From: Effusibacillus consociatus
Lineage (GTDB): Bacteria > Bacillota > Bacilli > Tumebacillales > Effusibacillaceae
Reading direction: 5' to 3'
Length of the DNA stretch: 64,000 nt
NCBI RefSeq assembly: GCF_042652925.1
Contig: NZ_JBHSHC010000014.1
Span: forward strand, 124,001 to 188,000
The position numbers and the translations under genes are program-made. The notes beneath the pieces were generated by a model. The model was not told the DNA's origin and did no database searches. It was given only the letters and a program-made list of their open reading frames with translations. Below, piece after piece: positions 7,712 through 16,799 of the stretch (the first letter of the stretch is position 1; every line of letters begins with the position of its first letter).

Positions 7712-9373
7712 ATGAGTCAAACATTGAGTAAAGTGATTCGTGCCCCACGAGGTACGAGTTTGAATACGAAAGGCTGGATTCAGGAAGCAGCTCTTCGTAT
7801 GTTGATGAACAATTTGGATCCGGAAGTGGCGGAACATCCTGATAAACTTGTTGTTTATGGTGGAATTGGAAAAGCGGCACGGAACTGGGAATCTTTTGAA
7901 TCGATAGTTGAGACACTTAAGAAACTTGAAGAAAATGAGACTCTATTAATTCAATCGGGAAAACCGATAGCTGTTTTCCGCACACATAAGGATGCTCCAA
8001 GAGTATTGTTGGCAAACTCAAATCTAGTACCTGCTTGGGCTAATTGGAGTACATTTTACGATTTGGATAAGAAAGGTTTGTTCATGTATGGTCAAATGAC
8101 GGCAGGAAGCTGGATTTATATTGGGAGCCAAGGAATTGTCCAGGGAACTTATGAGACGTTTGCAGAATGTGCAAGACAACATTTCGGTGGCACTCTGAAG
8201 GGAACAATTACGGTCACTGCCGGTGTAGGAGGAATGGGCGGTGCTCAGCCATTGGCTGTGACAATGAATGACGGTGTTGTTATAGCGATAGATGTTGATC
8301 GGAGCCGTATTGAAAAGCGAATTGAGACTCGTTACTGTGAAACGCTTGTCGAATCTTTGGACGAGGCGATTCAACTGGCGCTTGATGCAAAGAAAGGAGG
8401 AAGAGCGCTTTCAATCGGATTGTTGGGGAATGCGGCTGAAATTCTTCCGGAAATGCTGCGCCGGAACTTTGTACCGGATATTGTTACAGACCAAACATCG
8501 GCTCATGATCCGTTGAATGGATACCTCCCAATCGGCGTGACTTTGGAAGAGGGAGGCGAGCTTCGTCGAAATAATCCCGAAGAATACGTAAAACGGTCAA
8601 AAGCAAGCATGGCCGTGCATGTGCAAGCCATGCTCGACATGAAAGCAAAAGGAGCCATAGTGTTTGATTACGGCAACAATATCCGCCAGGTGGCGTTCGA
8701 TGAAGGGGTAAAAAACGCTTTCGATTTCCCTGGGTTTGTACCTGCCTATATCAGACCTCAATTCTGTGAAGGGAAGGGACCTTTCAGATGGGCGGCACTG
8801 TCCGGTGATCCGCAGGACATTTATAAAACTGACGAAATGATTCTACGAGAGTTCGCAGATAACAAGCAACTTTGCAAATGGATAAAGATGGCCCAAGAAC
8901 GGATTGCATTCCAAGGGCTGCCGGCTCGGATTTGTTGGCTGGGTTACGGGGAACGGGCAAGGGTCGGCAAAATCATTAATGATATGGTCGCATCCGGGGA
9001 ACTTTCTGCTCCAATCGTTATTGGGCGCGACCATTTGGATGCCGGTTCCGTAGCTTCTCCAAATCGTGAAACCGAATCGATGAAAGATGGCAGTGATGCA
9101 ATTGCCGATTGGCCAATCTTAAACGCTTTGGTCAACACTGCATCCGGTGCAAGTTGGGTATCCGTGCATCATGGCGGCGGTGTTGGAATGGGATACTCGT
9201 TACATGCTGGTATGGTGGTTGTGGCGGATGGCACAGAAGATGCTGCAAGACGGTTGGAACGAGTATTGACCACCGACCCTGGTATGGGAGTGGTCCGTCA
9301 CGCAGATGCAGGATATGATCTCGCCATCGAGACGGCGAAGAATAAAGGAATCCACATGCCAATGTTGGGCTAG
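7712..9373 (+). CDS. hutU: Urocanate hydratase, first copy
   Basis: Converts urocanate to 4-imidazolone-5-propionate with tightly bound NAD+. The 553-residue length is normal. Diagnostic segments are all canonical: YGGIGKAARNW near the N-terminus, GQMTAGSWIYIG, the NAD-binding TAGVGGMGGAQP, ICWLGYGER with the active-site-region cysteine, and the C-terminal HHGGGVGMGYSLHAGM. It begins a new unit after a 121-bp gap and has a perfect AGGAGGAG ribosome site. It lies 12 bp before hutI. A second canonical hutU sits at 15070-16734, so the genome keeps two working copies in differently regulated units. Confidence 0.95.
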   Translation: MSQTLSKVIRAPRGTSLNTKGWIQEAALRMLMNNLDPEVAEHPDKLVVYGGIGKAARNWESFESIVETLKKLEENETLLIQSGKPIAVFRTHKDAPRVLLANSNLVPAWANWSTFYDLDKKGLFMYGQMTAGSWIYIGSQGIVQGTYETFAECARQHFGGTLKGTITVTAGVGGMGGAQPLAVTMNDGVVIAIDVDRSRIEKRIETRYCETLVESLDEAIQLALDAKKGGRALSIGLLGNAAEILPEMLRRNFVPDIVTDQTSAHDPLNGYLPIGVTLEEGGELRRNNPEEYVKRSKASMAVHVQAMLDMKAKGAIVFDYGNNIRQVAFDEGVKNAFDFPGFVPAYIRPQFCEGKGPFRWAALSGDPQDIYKTDEMILREFADNKQLCKWIKMAQERIAFQGLPARICWLGYGERARVGKIINDMVASGELSAPIVIGRDHLDAGSVASPNRETESMKDGSDAIADWPILNALVNTASGASWVSVHHGGGVGMGYSLHAGMVVVADGTEDAARRLERVLTTDPGMGVVRHADAGYDLAIETAKNKGIHMPMLG

Positions 9374-9385
9374 AGGGGAATGTGA

Positions 9386-10660
9386 ATGAATCAGGTTTTA
9401 TATATTAAGAATGCTGCTCAAGTTATTACAGTAGGCGGGGCCAGTACGGCCCCTAAAATACGAGAGCAGATGACGGATCTTCAAATCATAGAACACGGGG
9501 GCATCGTTCTTGAAAACGATCGAATCGCATTTGTGGGTTCTGATATTGAAGCACAAAAGTATGTAGATCGTTTAGAAACGGAGACACGAACTATTTGTGC
9601 CGAAGGGAAAATCGTTACTCCGGGCCTTATTGATCCCCATACTCATATAGTATTTGCGGGAAGCCGCGAAAAGGAACTTGAGATGCGGCTGCAGGGGGAT
9701 AGCTATATCGAGATCTTAAAACAAGGCGGGGGGATTTTATATTCAACCGCTCAAACAAGAGCTGCGCCGGAAGAAGAATTGGTTGAAGCTTCGAAGAAAA
9801 GACTGGATCGTTTTTTGCTCTACGGAGTTACGACGTTGGAGGCAAAAAGCGGTTATGGGTTGACTGTGGAAGATGAACTCAAACAACTCCGGGCGGCCCG
9901 AAGATTAAATGAGATGCATCCGATTGATATCGTTTCCACTTTCATGGGAGCGCATGCCGTACCGACCGAGTTTAAAGAGAATCCTGATGAATATGTACGA
10001 ATTGTTATTGAAGAAATGCTGCCCAAGGTGGCGGAAGAAAAGCTGGCCGAATTTTGTGACGTGTTTTGTGAAGAGGGCGTATTTACCCTACAACAGTCTG
10101 AGCGAATCCTTGAAGCAGGCAAGAAATTGGGACTGATTCCCAAAATCCATGCGGATGAGATTGTACAGTTTGGAGGAGCTGAATTGGCTGCAAAAATCGG
10201 TGCCATTTCTGCTGATCACTTACTGAAGGCTTCGGATGAAGGGATTCACATGATGGCCCAAAAAGGCGTAGTGGCAGTCCTTCTGCCAGGTACCGCATTC
10301 TTTCTCATGGAAAAACCTGCTGATGCCAGGAAGATGATAGAAGCTGGAGTTCCCGTCGCACTGTCAACTGATCGAAATCCTGGTTCTTGTCCGACCGAAT
10401 CTCTTCCGTTAATTATGAACTTTGCTTGCTTGACGATGAAGATGACCCCAGCCGAGGTACTAACAGCCAGTACCATAAACGCTGCTCATGCGATTGGGCG
10501 GGCCAACGAGATCGGCAGCATAGAGGTGGGGAAAAAAGCGGATTTGGTTCTGTTCGATGCACCAAATTATCAATTCCTTCAATATAACTTTGGTGTCAAT
10601 TTGGTTGAGATGGTGATCAAGGATGGGGGAGTGGCAGTCGAGGGAGGAAAGCTGCTATGA
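9386..10660 (+). CDS. hutI: Imidazolonepropionase, first copy
   Basis: Zinc/iron amidohydrolase that opens 4-imidazolone-5-propionate to N-formimino-L-glutamate. The 424-residue protein has the metal-binding PGLIDPHTHIVFAG, the substrate-loop FAGSREKELEMRLQG, the KIHADE metal ligand and the CSTDRNPGS-like Asp motif (ALSTDRNPGS). GAGGGGAATG supplies the ribosome site, and the gene is 12 bp after hutU. Its stop overlaps the start of the M20 hydrolase by 4 bp (ATGA), indicating translational coupling. It is clearly related to, but diverged from, the second hutI at 16800-18083. Confidence 0.94.
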   Translation: MNQVLYIKNAAQVITVGGASTAPKIREQMTDLQIIEHGGIVLENDRIAFVGSDIEAQKYVDRLETETRTICAEGKIVTPGLIDPHTHIVFAGSREKELEMRLQGDSYIEILKQGGGILYSTAQTRAAPEEELVEASKKRLDRFLLYGVTTLEAKSGYGLTVEDELKQLRAARRLNEMHPIDIVSTFMGAHAVPTEFKENPDEYVRIVIEEMLPKVAEEKLAEFCDVFCEEGVFTLQQSERILEAGKKLGLIPKIHADEIVQFGGAELAAKIGAISADHLLKASDEGIHMMAQKGVVAVLLPGTAFFLMEKPADARKMIEAGVPVALSTDRNPGSCPTESLPLIMNFACLTMKMTPAEVLTASTINAAHAIGRANEIGSIEVGKKADLVLFDAPNYQFLQYNFGVNLVEMVIKDGGVAVEGGKLL

Positions 10661-11937
10661 AAACCGCAAAACTGAAAATCAATTCGCAACGTCTGCAGGT
10701 ACAGCTGGAAGAACTGGGGAGCATCGGACGGAACGAACGGGGCGGGATCGATCGGACGACCTTCACTCCAGCGGAAATCGAAGCACGCAACTGGCTGAAA
10801 AAAGAACTAAATGCATTGGGGTTATCCGTAAGAGTTGATCCGGCAGCCAACATTTGGGCCAAACGGGAAGGTACAGATTCTTCCCTGCCTGTCATTGCGT
10901 TTGGTTCTCATATCGATGCTGTGCCAAATGGCGGGATGTATGATGGGGCTTTAGGTGTTCTCATTTCTTTAGAGATTATGCGTGTACTGGAAGAAAATGG
11001 GGCTAAAACCCGACATCCCCTGGAACTGGTCTCCTTTTCAGCAGAAGAACCCAATCCATTTAATGTTTCGACCTTAGGGAGCCGGGCAGTTGCAGGCAGA
11101 TTAACTCAAGCGCAGATTCTGAATATTTATGATCCAAATGGAGTATCGTTAGCAGACGCGTTGGCTAAAGCAGGAGGGGATGCCCAAAAATTTGATTCTG
11201 CCAAACGCCATTCCGAAGAATTTGCGGCTTTCTTAGAGGTTCATATTGAACAAGGCAAACGATTAATTGAACGTAATATTCCCGTTGGCGTGGTAACAGC
11301 TATAACTGGCATCTATCGCGAAGAAATCACTGTAAGAGGGGAAGCGAATCACGCGGGCACAACTCGCATGTCCGATCGCTATGATGCTTTAACTGCAGCA
11401 TCGGAACTGATTCTGGCTTTAGAAGATATATGCCTCCATCATCCTTCAGATGAGGTAGTGGGGACCGTCGGAAAAATGACGCTGCTGCCGAATGCAGCGA
11501 ACATCATTCCCGAAAAAGTAACCTTTACTCTGGAAGTACGAGGGAAAACACAAGAAGAAATAAAAGAAGTCATGGTTCTCTGGCAGCGGCGAATGGAAGA
11601 GGTGCAAACCAAACGGGGAATTCAGGTACAAAGACGGGTGATTCTTGATCAGCCTCCTGAGGCCATGGATCCCTTACTTATGAAAACATGTCAAGATGCC
11701 GCAGAATCATTGGGGTATACCACTTGTTTATTGGGGAGTATGGCGGGTCACGATGCCACCCATATGTCAGCGCTAACTCCTACGTGCATGCTCTTTGTTC
11801 CCAGCATTCATGGAAAGAGTCACTGCCCGGAGGAAGAAAGCCGGATGAAAGATATTGAGAAGGTGGCGAACGTGCTGCTTCACACAATTTTGAGGTTAGA
11901 TCAAACATTAAACCAGGCTGAGGGGGCTGGAAGATGA
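10657..11937 (+). CDS. M20-family amidohydrolase (allantoate amidohydrolase / N-carbamoyl-amino-acid hydrolase type)
   Basis: A 426-residue di-metal hydrolase of the AllC/hydantoinase-carbamoylase family. Metal and catalytic motifs are visible in order: GSHIDAVPNGGMYDGALGV, SAEEPNPF, LEVHIEQG, the dimerisation-lid region GEANHAGTTRMSDR, AGHDAT and HGKSHCPEE. It overlaps hutI by 4 bp and the next gene by 4 bp, so it belongs to the same pathway. Family members cleave N-carbamoyl, N-formyl or ureido bonds of amino acids. Here it could release glutamate from N-formylglutamate (standing in for HutG, which is absent) or from N-carbamoylglutamate, the last step of the described ergothioneine pathway. 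The substrate cannot be told from sequence. Confidence 0.85.
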   Translation: MKTAKLKINSQRLQVQLEELGSIGRNERGGIDRTTFTPAEIEARNWLKKELNALGLSVRVDPAANIWAKREGTDSSLPVIAFGSHIDAVPNGGMYDGALGVLISLEIMRVLEENGAKTRHPLELVSFSAEEPNPFNVSTLGSRAVAGRLTQAQILNIYDPNGVSLADALAKAGGDAQKFDSAKRHSEEFAAFLEVHIEQGKRLIERNIPVGVVTAITGIYREEITVRGEANHAGTTRMSDRYDALTAASELILALEDICLHHPSDEVVGTVGKMTLLPNAANIIPEKVTFTLEVRGKTQEEIKEVMVLWQRRMEEVQTKRGIQVQRRVILDQPPEAMDPLLMKTCQDAAESLGYTTCLLGSMAGHDATHMSALTPTCMLFVPSIHGKSHCPEEESRMKDIEKVANVLLHTILRLDQTLNQAEGAGR

Positions 11938-13253
11938 GAACCATATTTACAGCTGATCTAATATATAGTATGGATCGCTTTGCCTCAAATCAGGCGATTC
12001 TCGTAAACAACGGAAAAATAGAGGATATTGGAACAAAAGATGAGTTATTGGCAAAATATAACGGAATACAAGTGAAATCCTTTAAAGGGAAAGCCATAGT
12101 TCCCGGAACCATCAACGCTCATAACCATTCGTTTCAAAGTTTGCTTAGAGGAATTGCCATTGACCGGCCTTTTCTGGAGTGGCGTTCCGAGGCGCTTTAC
12201 CGCTATACCCCTCTGTTCGATGAAGAAGCCATTTATACAGGTGCCTTGCTGGCATTCGGGGAAATGTTGAAATACGGCGTGACGACCGTCAGTGATTTTT
12301 TCTACATTCATCATGATGGTACGGCCTATGATGAAGCTGTCATTCAGGCGGCAAAGGATTTGGGAATTCGTTTCGTACTGGCTCGGACGATGTACGATTG
12401 GGACGGTGCACCGGTGGCTTACCGGGAAAGTATAGAAAATGCCGTGGAACGGACACGGTATTTGGCCAAAAAATATCAGGGCGATCCTATGGTTACCATT
12501 CATCCGGCTCCGCACAGCCCTCATGCCGCTTCCCCTGAAATGATTCAAGCGGGACATCGTCTGGCCGTGGAACTGGATACCCCCTTTCATATTCATGTGG
12601 CAGAAGAAATGTTTGAAGTTGAAGAAACATTGCAGAAATATGGCCATCGCCCGGTCCATTATTTAGACTCCCTTGGTGTTGTGGATGATCGAATGATTGC
12701 AATACATCTGGTGTGGCTGGAGGATTCGGAGATTTCCCTGTTAGGGGAACGTCAGGCTTCCCTTGCTTACTGTCCTTCCAGCAATATGTTCCTGGCGGAT
12801 GGGGTCACTCGCATTCCCGATTTACTGCAGGAGGGTGTTCGAATCTCCCTTGGAACTGATGGGGGATGCAGCAATAATCGAATCAGTGTATTTGAAGAAA
12901 TGAGGATGTGTGCCCTCCTTCAAAAAGTGACGAGATTGGATGGAACTTGTATTACCGCCAACCAAGTCTATCAAATGGGTACAAAAATGGGCGGGGAAAT
13001 CTTACGGTTACCGATAGGTTCACTGGAAAAAGGATATTGCGCGGACTTTGTTACATTGGATCTTAATGATTTGTCTCTGTCACCAAAGACGGAACTGTTC
13101 GCCAATATGGTTTATTCCCTGCAACCAAATGCCATCTGCGATGTTATCGTAGATGGGAAAATCGTGAAAGAGAACGGAAAACTTATAACGGTTCCGGAAA
13201 ATGAAATCGTTAAAAAAGTGGATGAATTGTTTGATAAGCTAAAGAGTATATAA
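11934..13253 (+). CDS. Amidohydrolase-superfamily deaminase, HutF-like (candidate formimidoylglutamate deiminase)
   Basis: A 439-residue TIM-barrel metal hydrolase of the deaminase branch. Metal ligands are in NAHNHSFQSLLRG, HIHVAEE, AIHLVW and SLGTDGG. The HNHSFQ and FFYIHHD segments resemble HutF (formimidoylglutamate deiminase), while other parts resemble the SsnA/TRZ deaminases. It overlaps the M20 gene by 4 bp. Two roles are open: deimination of N-formiminoglutamate so that the M20 enzyme can finish the pathway, or hydrolytic removal of sulfur from a thiohydantoin, which is chemically analogous to deimination. The first is the conservative reading. Confidence 0.75.
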   Translation: MRTIFTADLIYSMDRFASNQAILVNNGKIEDIGTKDELLAKYNGIQVKSFKGKAIVPGTINAHNHSFQSLLRGIAIDRPFLEWRSEALYRYTPLFDEEAIYTGALLAFGEMLKYGVTTVSDFFYIHHDGTAYDEAVIQAAKDLGIRFVLARTMYDWDGAPVAYRESIENAVERTRYLAKKYQGDPMVTIHPAPHSPHAASPEMIQAGHRLAVELDTPFHIHVAEEMFEVEETLQKYGHRPVHYLDSLGVVDDRMIAIHLVWLEDSEISLLGERQASLAYCPSSNMFLADGVTRIPDLLQEGVRISLGTDGGCSNNRISVFEEMRMCALLQKVTRLDGTCITANQVYQMGTKMGGEILRLPIGSLEKGYCADFVTLDLNDLSLSPKTELFANMVYSLQPNAICDVIVDGKIVKENGKLITVPENEIVKKVDELFDKLKSI

Positions 13254-13284
13254 AATGTCACCTGGCTTTTATTACAGGCGTCTA

Positions 13285-13313
13285 TTCCAAAATTTCGTTC
13301 CATTGTATATGAT
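13285..13313 (+). promoter_or_regulatory. Possible promoter of the hutH leader
   Basis: TATGAT at 13308-13313 is a good -10, with a weak TTCCAA 17 bp upstream. It lies 32 bp after the preceding operon and would start a transcript through the leader and terminator in front of hutH. The poor -35 suggests an activator or a weak promoter. Confidence 0.35.
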
Positions 13314-13346
13314 ATTTGGTAGCAACACCAAAAAGGTGAGATGCAT

Positions 13347-13409
13347 ATGAACAGGCGCTTCAGGACAACTGAACAGAAGCCTTTGAAAAAAGGGCTGTAT
13401 GGAAGGTAG
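13347..13409 (+). CDS. Putative 20-residue leader peptide upstream of hutH
   Basis: An ATG with a well-placed GGTGAG ribosome site (six-base spacer) opens a 20-codon frame rich in Arg and Lys. It ends with TAG at 13407-13409, exactly in the loop of the terminator hairpin at 13391-13426, so a translating ribosome would cover the 5' arm of the stem. An in-frame ATG lies two codons earlier. The peptide has no histidine codons and matches nothing I recognise. It may be chance, but its position relative to the terminator is suggestive. Confidence 0.35.
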   Translation: MNRRFRTTEQKPLKKGLYGR

Positions 13410-13430
13410 AACTTCCATGCAGCCCTTTTT
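13391..13430 (+). terminator. Strong intrinsic terminator in front of hutH (attenuator candidate)
   Basis: A 15-bp stem (13391-13405 with 13412-13426, one G-T pair) and a six-base loop are followed by TTTTTATTTT. It lies downstream of a possible promoter and 36 bp before hutH, so it either closes the upstream operon or acts as a regulated leader terminator, as known for the hut operon of Bacillus subtilis with HutP. Short NAG repeats between 13351 and 13380 are compatible with, but do not prove, HutP-like binding. Confidence 0.8.
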
Positions 13431-13465
13431 ATTTTGCTAAAGCGGGAAAGGGGTAGATAAGTAGC

Positions 13466-14977
13466 ATGGTAACGTTAGACGGATCGACATTGAAAGTGGA
13501 GGAAGTAATGAAGGTAGCCCAGCAGGGGGATAAGGTGGCGGTTTCGCAGCAGGCTTGGGAACGGGTGATACGATGCCGGAACCGTGTGGAGCAAATGGTC
13601 GCGAATCAGGAGACGGTGTATGGGGTTACGACCGGTTTTGGCAAGTTCTCCGATGTATCGATTTCCTCTCAAGATGTTGAACAGTTGCAAACGAATTTGA
13701 TAAGAAGCCATGCGTGCGGTGTGGGTCAACCGCTGCCGCAAGACGTTGTGCGGGCGATTATGATGCTCCGCGCCAATGCGCTGGCGAAAGGTTATTCGGG
13801 CGTATCGAAAGAAACGCTGCAGCTGCTTGTTGATTGTTTGAATCACGGCGTGCATCCGGTAATCCCTGCGAAGGGATCGCTTGGTGCGAGCGGGGATTTG
13901 GCTCCGCTTTCCCACTTGGCTCTGCTGTTGATGGGGGAAGGAGAGGCCGATTTTCAGGGAGCTCGATTACCAGCGGGAGCGGCGCTTTCCAAGGCGGGAT
14001 TAACTCCGGTCCGCTTAAAAGCAAAAGAAGGATTGGCGTTAATCAATGGGACCCAAGTCATGACGGCGATTGGATTGTTGACCTATGTGAGGGCGGAACG
14101 TTTAGCCAAAATGGCGGATGCTATCGCTGCAATGACGGTTGAGGTATTGCGCGGGATTCCGGATGCGTATGATGAATCAATCCAACAGGTTCGGCCCTAT
14201 CCTGAACAGGCGGCTGTTGCGGCCAATTTAAGAGACATTTTGCAGGGATCCAGGCTGACAACAAGACAGGGGGAACTCCGTGTACAGGACGCTTATTCCC
14301 TTCGTTGTATTCCGCAGGTACACGGGGCGGTAAGACAGGTGTTAACCTATATCGCCGACAAACTGTCGATTGAGATCAATTCCGCCACCGATAATCCGTT
14401 AATTTTTCTTGAAAACGGGAAGGTCATATCAGGGGGGAATTTTCACGGACAGCCCATTGCGTTCGCGATGGATTTTCTAAAAATCGGCATGAGCGAATTG
14501 GCCAATATCTCCGAGCGGCGCTTGGAAAGAATGGTCAACTCACAGCTTTCTGGAGGGCTGCCGCCGTTTTTGGCCCGGCGTCCGGGTCTTGAATCCGGGA
14601 TGATGATTCCACAGTATGTAGCTGCCTCCATGGTTTCGGACAACAAAGTGTTGTGCCATCCGTCCAGTGTGGATTCGATTCCGTCATCCGCCAACCAGGA
14701 GGATCATGTCAGCATGGGAACCAACGCGGCCCGACATGCGGTAGAGGTAATCGAGAATGTGGCCCGCGTACTCGCCATAGAATTGATTGCAGCATGTGAA
14801 GCGGCGGAGCATCATGGACCTGAAAAGCTTGCTCCTGCGACGAGCAGATTGTACCACGCGGTCCGGGAGACAGTGAAACCTCTTCTGCAGGACAGATCTC
14901 TCACCGGGGATATTGAACATGTGGCGAACCGGTTATTGGAAGGGGAGTGGATCAAACAGCCCGCCAACGTCAGTTAG
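13466..14977 (+). CDS. hutH: Histidine ammonia-lyase (canonical, MIO-dependent)
   Basis: First enzyme of histidine breakdown: L-histidine to urocanate and ammonia. The 503-residue protein carries the full MIO motif GSLGASGDLAPLSH with Ala141-Ser142-Gly143, the catalytic YGVTTGFG tyrosine, RSHACGVG, LINGTQ, QDAYSLRCIPQVHG with its tyrosine and arginine, GNFHGQ with its phenylalanine, and NQEDHVSMG. It is therefore a direct internal control for the MIO-less homologue at 2814-4340. AAAGGGG precedes the ATG. It heads a unit with hutU and hutI behind the terminator-bearing leader. GC-rich codon choice is slightly stronger than in the 1-13 kb part. Confidence 0.96.
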   Translation: MVTLDGSTLKVEEVMKVAQQGDKVAVSQQAWERVIRCRNRVEQMVANQETVYGVTTGFGKFSDVSISSQDVEQLQTNLIRSHACGVGQPLPQDVVRAIMMLRANALAKGYSGVSKETLQLLVDCLNHGVHPVIPAKGSLGASGDLAPLSHLALLLMGEGEADFQGARLPAGAALSKAGLTPVRLKAKEGLALINGTQVMTAIGLLTYVRAERLAKMADAIAAMTVEVLRGIPDAYDESIQQVRPYPEQAAVAANLRDILQGSRLTTRQGELRVQDAYSLRCIPQVHGAVRQVLTYIADKLSIEINSATDNPLIFLENGKVISGGNFHGQPIAFAMDFLKIGMSELANISERRLERMVNSQLSGGLPPFLARRPGLESGMMIPQYVAASMVSDNKVLCHPSSVDSIPSSANQEDHVSMGTNAARHAVEVIENVARVLAIELIAACEAAEHHGPEKLAPATSRLYHAVRETVKPLLQDRSLTGDIEHVANRLLEGEWIKQPANVS

Positions 14978-15069
14978 CATGGAGAATCGGTGACCGAGTA
15001 TGTGCACGAGCCGGGCACATGAAACGCGGCGAGTAGCCAGACATAATTTTTTAGTTGGGAGAGATGAGA

Positions 15070-16734
15070 ATGACAACAGTAAAAAACCGTACCGTCCGTG
15101 CGCCTCGCGGCACGCAATTGACAGCAAAAGGTTGGCAGCAGGAGGCAGTGCTCCGGATGCTGATGAACAACCTGGATCCGGAAGTGGCAGAACGGCCGGA
15201 AGACCTTGTGGTGTATGGCGGGATCGGCAAAGCCGCCCGCAATTGGGACTGCTTCGACAAGATTGTGGAATGCCTCACCAACCTGGAAGCGGACGAATCC
15301 CTGCTGATTCAATCGGGGAAACCGGTCGGGATTTTCAAAACACATCCGCTGGCACCTAGAGTATTGATTTCAAATTCGGTTCTTGTACCGGCTTACGCGA
15401 ATTGGGAAACGTTCCATGAACTTGATAAAAAAGGCTTGATGATGTACGGACAAATGACGGCGGGAAGCTGGATCTATATCGGTACCCAGGGCATTTTGCA
15501 GGGAACTTTTGAAACATTTGCTGAGGCTGCTCGCCAACATGCGAACGGAACTTTGAAAGGGACGCTAACATTAACTGCCGGATTGGGTGGAATGGGCGGA
15601 GCTCAGTCCCTGGCCGTCACAATGAATGAAGGCGTAGTGATTTGTGTAGAGGTTGACCCCGAGCGAATTCAACGGAGAATTGACACCCGTTATTGTGATG
15701 TGATGGTGCGCGATCTTGATGAAGCATTGATGTTGGCACGGGAGGCACAAGAACAGGGCAAGCCTCTTTCAATCGGACTTGTCGGCAATGCGGCTGATAT
15801 TTATCCGGAAATGGTAAGACGGGGAATCGTTCCTGATTTTGTAACCGACCAAACATCCGCCCATGACCCGCTGAACGGATATGTGCCAAGTGGATATTCG
15901 GTTGAAGCGGCGGCAGAACTCAGGAAAAACGATCCGAAAGAATATGTCCGGTTATCGAAAATGTCGATGGCGGCCCACGTTCAAGCAATGCTGGATCTGC
16001 AAAAAATGGGCTCTGTTGTTTTTGACTATGGAAACAATATCCGTCAGGTCGCGCTTGATGAGGGTGTAAAAGACGCGTTTAACTTCCCGGGATTTGTACC
16101 GGCGTACATTCGTCCCCTGTTCTGTGAAGGCAAAGGTCCGTTCCGTTGGGCGGCACTCTCGGGCGATCCTGAAGATATCTATAAAACAGATGAACTGGTG
16201 CTCAAACTGTTCCCGGAAAATGAACATCTTCGCCGCTGGATTACCATGGCCCGTGAGAAAGTGGCATTCCAAGGCCTGCCGGCACGCATCTGCTGGCTTG
16301 GTTACGGCGAACGGGTAAAAATGGGATTGGCCATCAACGAAATGGTGCGGAAAGGGGAACTGTCTGCGCCGATCGTGATTGGACGTGACCATCTGGATTG
16401 CGGTTCGGTAGCGTCCCCGAACCGGGAAACGGAAGCGATGAAGGACGGCAGCGATGTTGTCGGCGACTGGGCAATCCTCAACGCACTTGTGAATACGGCA
16501 TCCGGAGCATCTTGGGTTTCGGTTCACCATGGCGGTGGTGTCGGGATGGGATATTCTCTGCACGCGGGGATGGTTGTTGTTGCTGACGGCAGCAAGGAAG
16601 CGGAGGAAAGGCTGTCACGCGTGCTAAACAGTGACCCGGGAATGGGCGTGATCCGCCACGCGGACGCCGGGTATGAGTTGGCTGTTGAGACAGCAAAGAA
16701 GCATGGTATCCGTGTCCCCATGCAGGGGATTTAG
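15070..16734 (+). CDS. hutU: Urocanate hydratase, second copy
   Basis: Urocanase with all canonical segments: YGGIGKAARNW, GQMTAGSWIYIG, TAGLGGMGGAQS, ICWLGYGER and HHGGGVGMGYSLHAGM. ATG at 15070 is chosen over the upstream in-frame TTG because GGGAGAG lies at correct distance and the following residues match the N-terminus of the first copy. It is 92 bp after hutH. The product is 554 residues, close to the first HutU throughout but clearly diverged, so the duplication is not recent. Confidence 0.95.
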   Translation: MTTVKNRTVRAPRGTQLTAKGWQQEAVLRMLMNNLDPEVAERPEDLVVYGGIGKAARNWDCFDKIVECLTNLEADESLLIQSGKPVGIFKTHPLAPRVLISNSVLVPAYANWETFHELDKKGLMMYGQMTAGSWIYIGTQGILQGTFETFAEAARQHANGTLKGTLTLTAGLGGMGGAQSLAVTMNEGVVICVEVDPERIQRRIDTRYCDVMVRDLDEALMLAREAQEQGKPLSIGLVGNAADIYPEMVRRGIVPDFVTDQTSAHDPLNGYVPSGYSVEAAAELRKNDPKEYVRLSKMSMAAHVQAMLDLQKMGSVVFDYGNNIRQVALDEGVKDAFNFPGFVPAYIRPLFCEGKGPFRWAALSGDPEDIYKTDELVLKLFPENEHLRRWITMAREKVAFQGLPARICWLGYGERVKMGLAINEMVRKGELSAPIVIGRDHLDCGSVASPNRETEAMKDGSDVVGDWAILNALVNTASGASWVSVHHGGGVGMGYSLHAGMVVVADGSKEAEERLSRVLNSDPGMGVIRHADAGYELAVETAKKHGIRVPMQGI

Positions 16735-16746
16735 TCAGTACAATAT

Positions 16747-16785
16747 CAAGCGTGCCCGAAGAGACCTTCGGGCGGCTTGGTTTTT
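16747..16785 (+). terminator. Strong hairpin between hutU and hutI
   Basis: Nested stem: CAAGC pairs with GCTTG on the outside and GCCCGAAG with CTTCGGGC on the inside, with an AGAC tetraloop, followed by GTTTTT. It looks like an intrinsic terminator inside the hut unit, so hutI should be expressed at a lower level than hutU or need readthrough. Confidence 0.65.
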
Positions 16786-16799
16786 GAGAGGTGTCGGTT

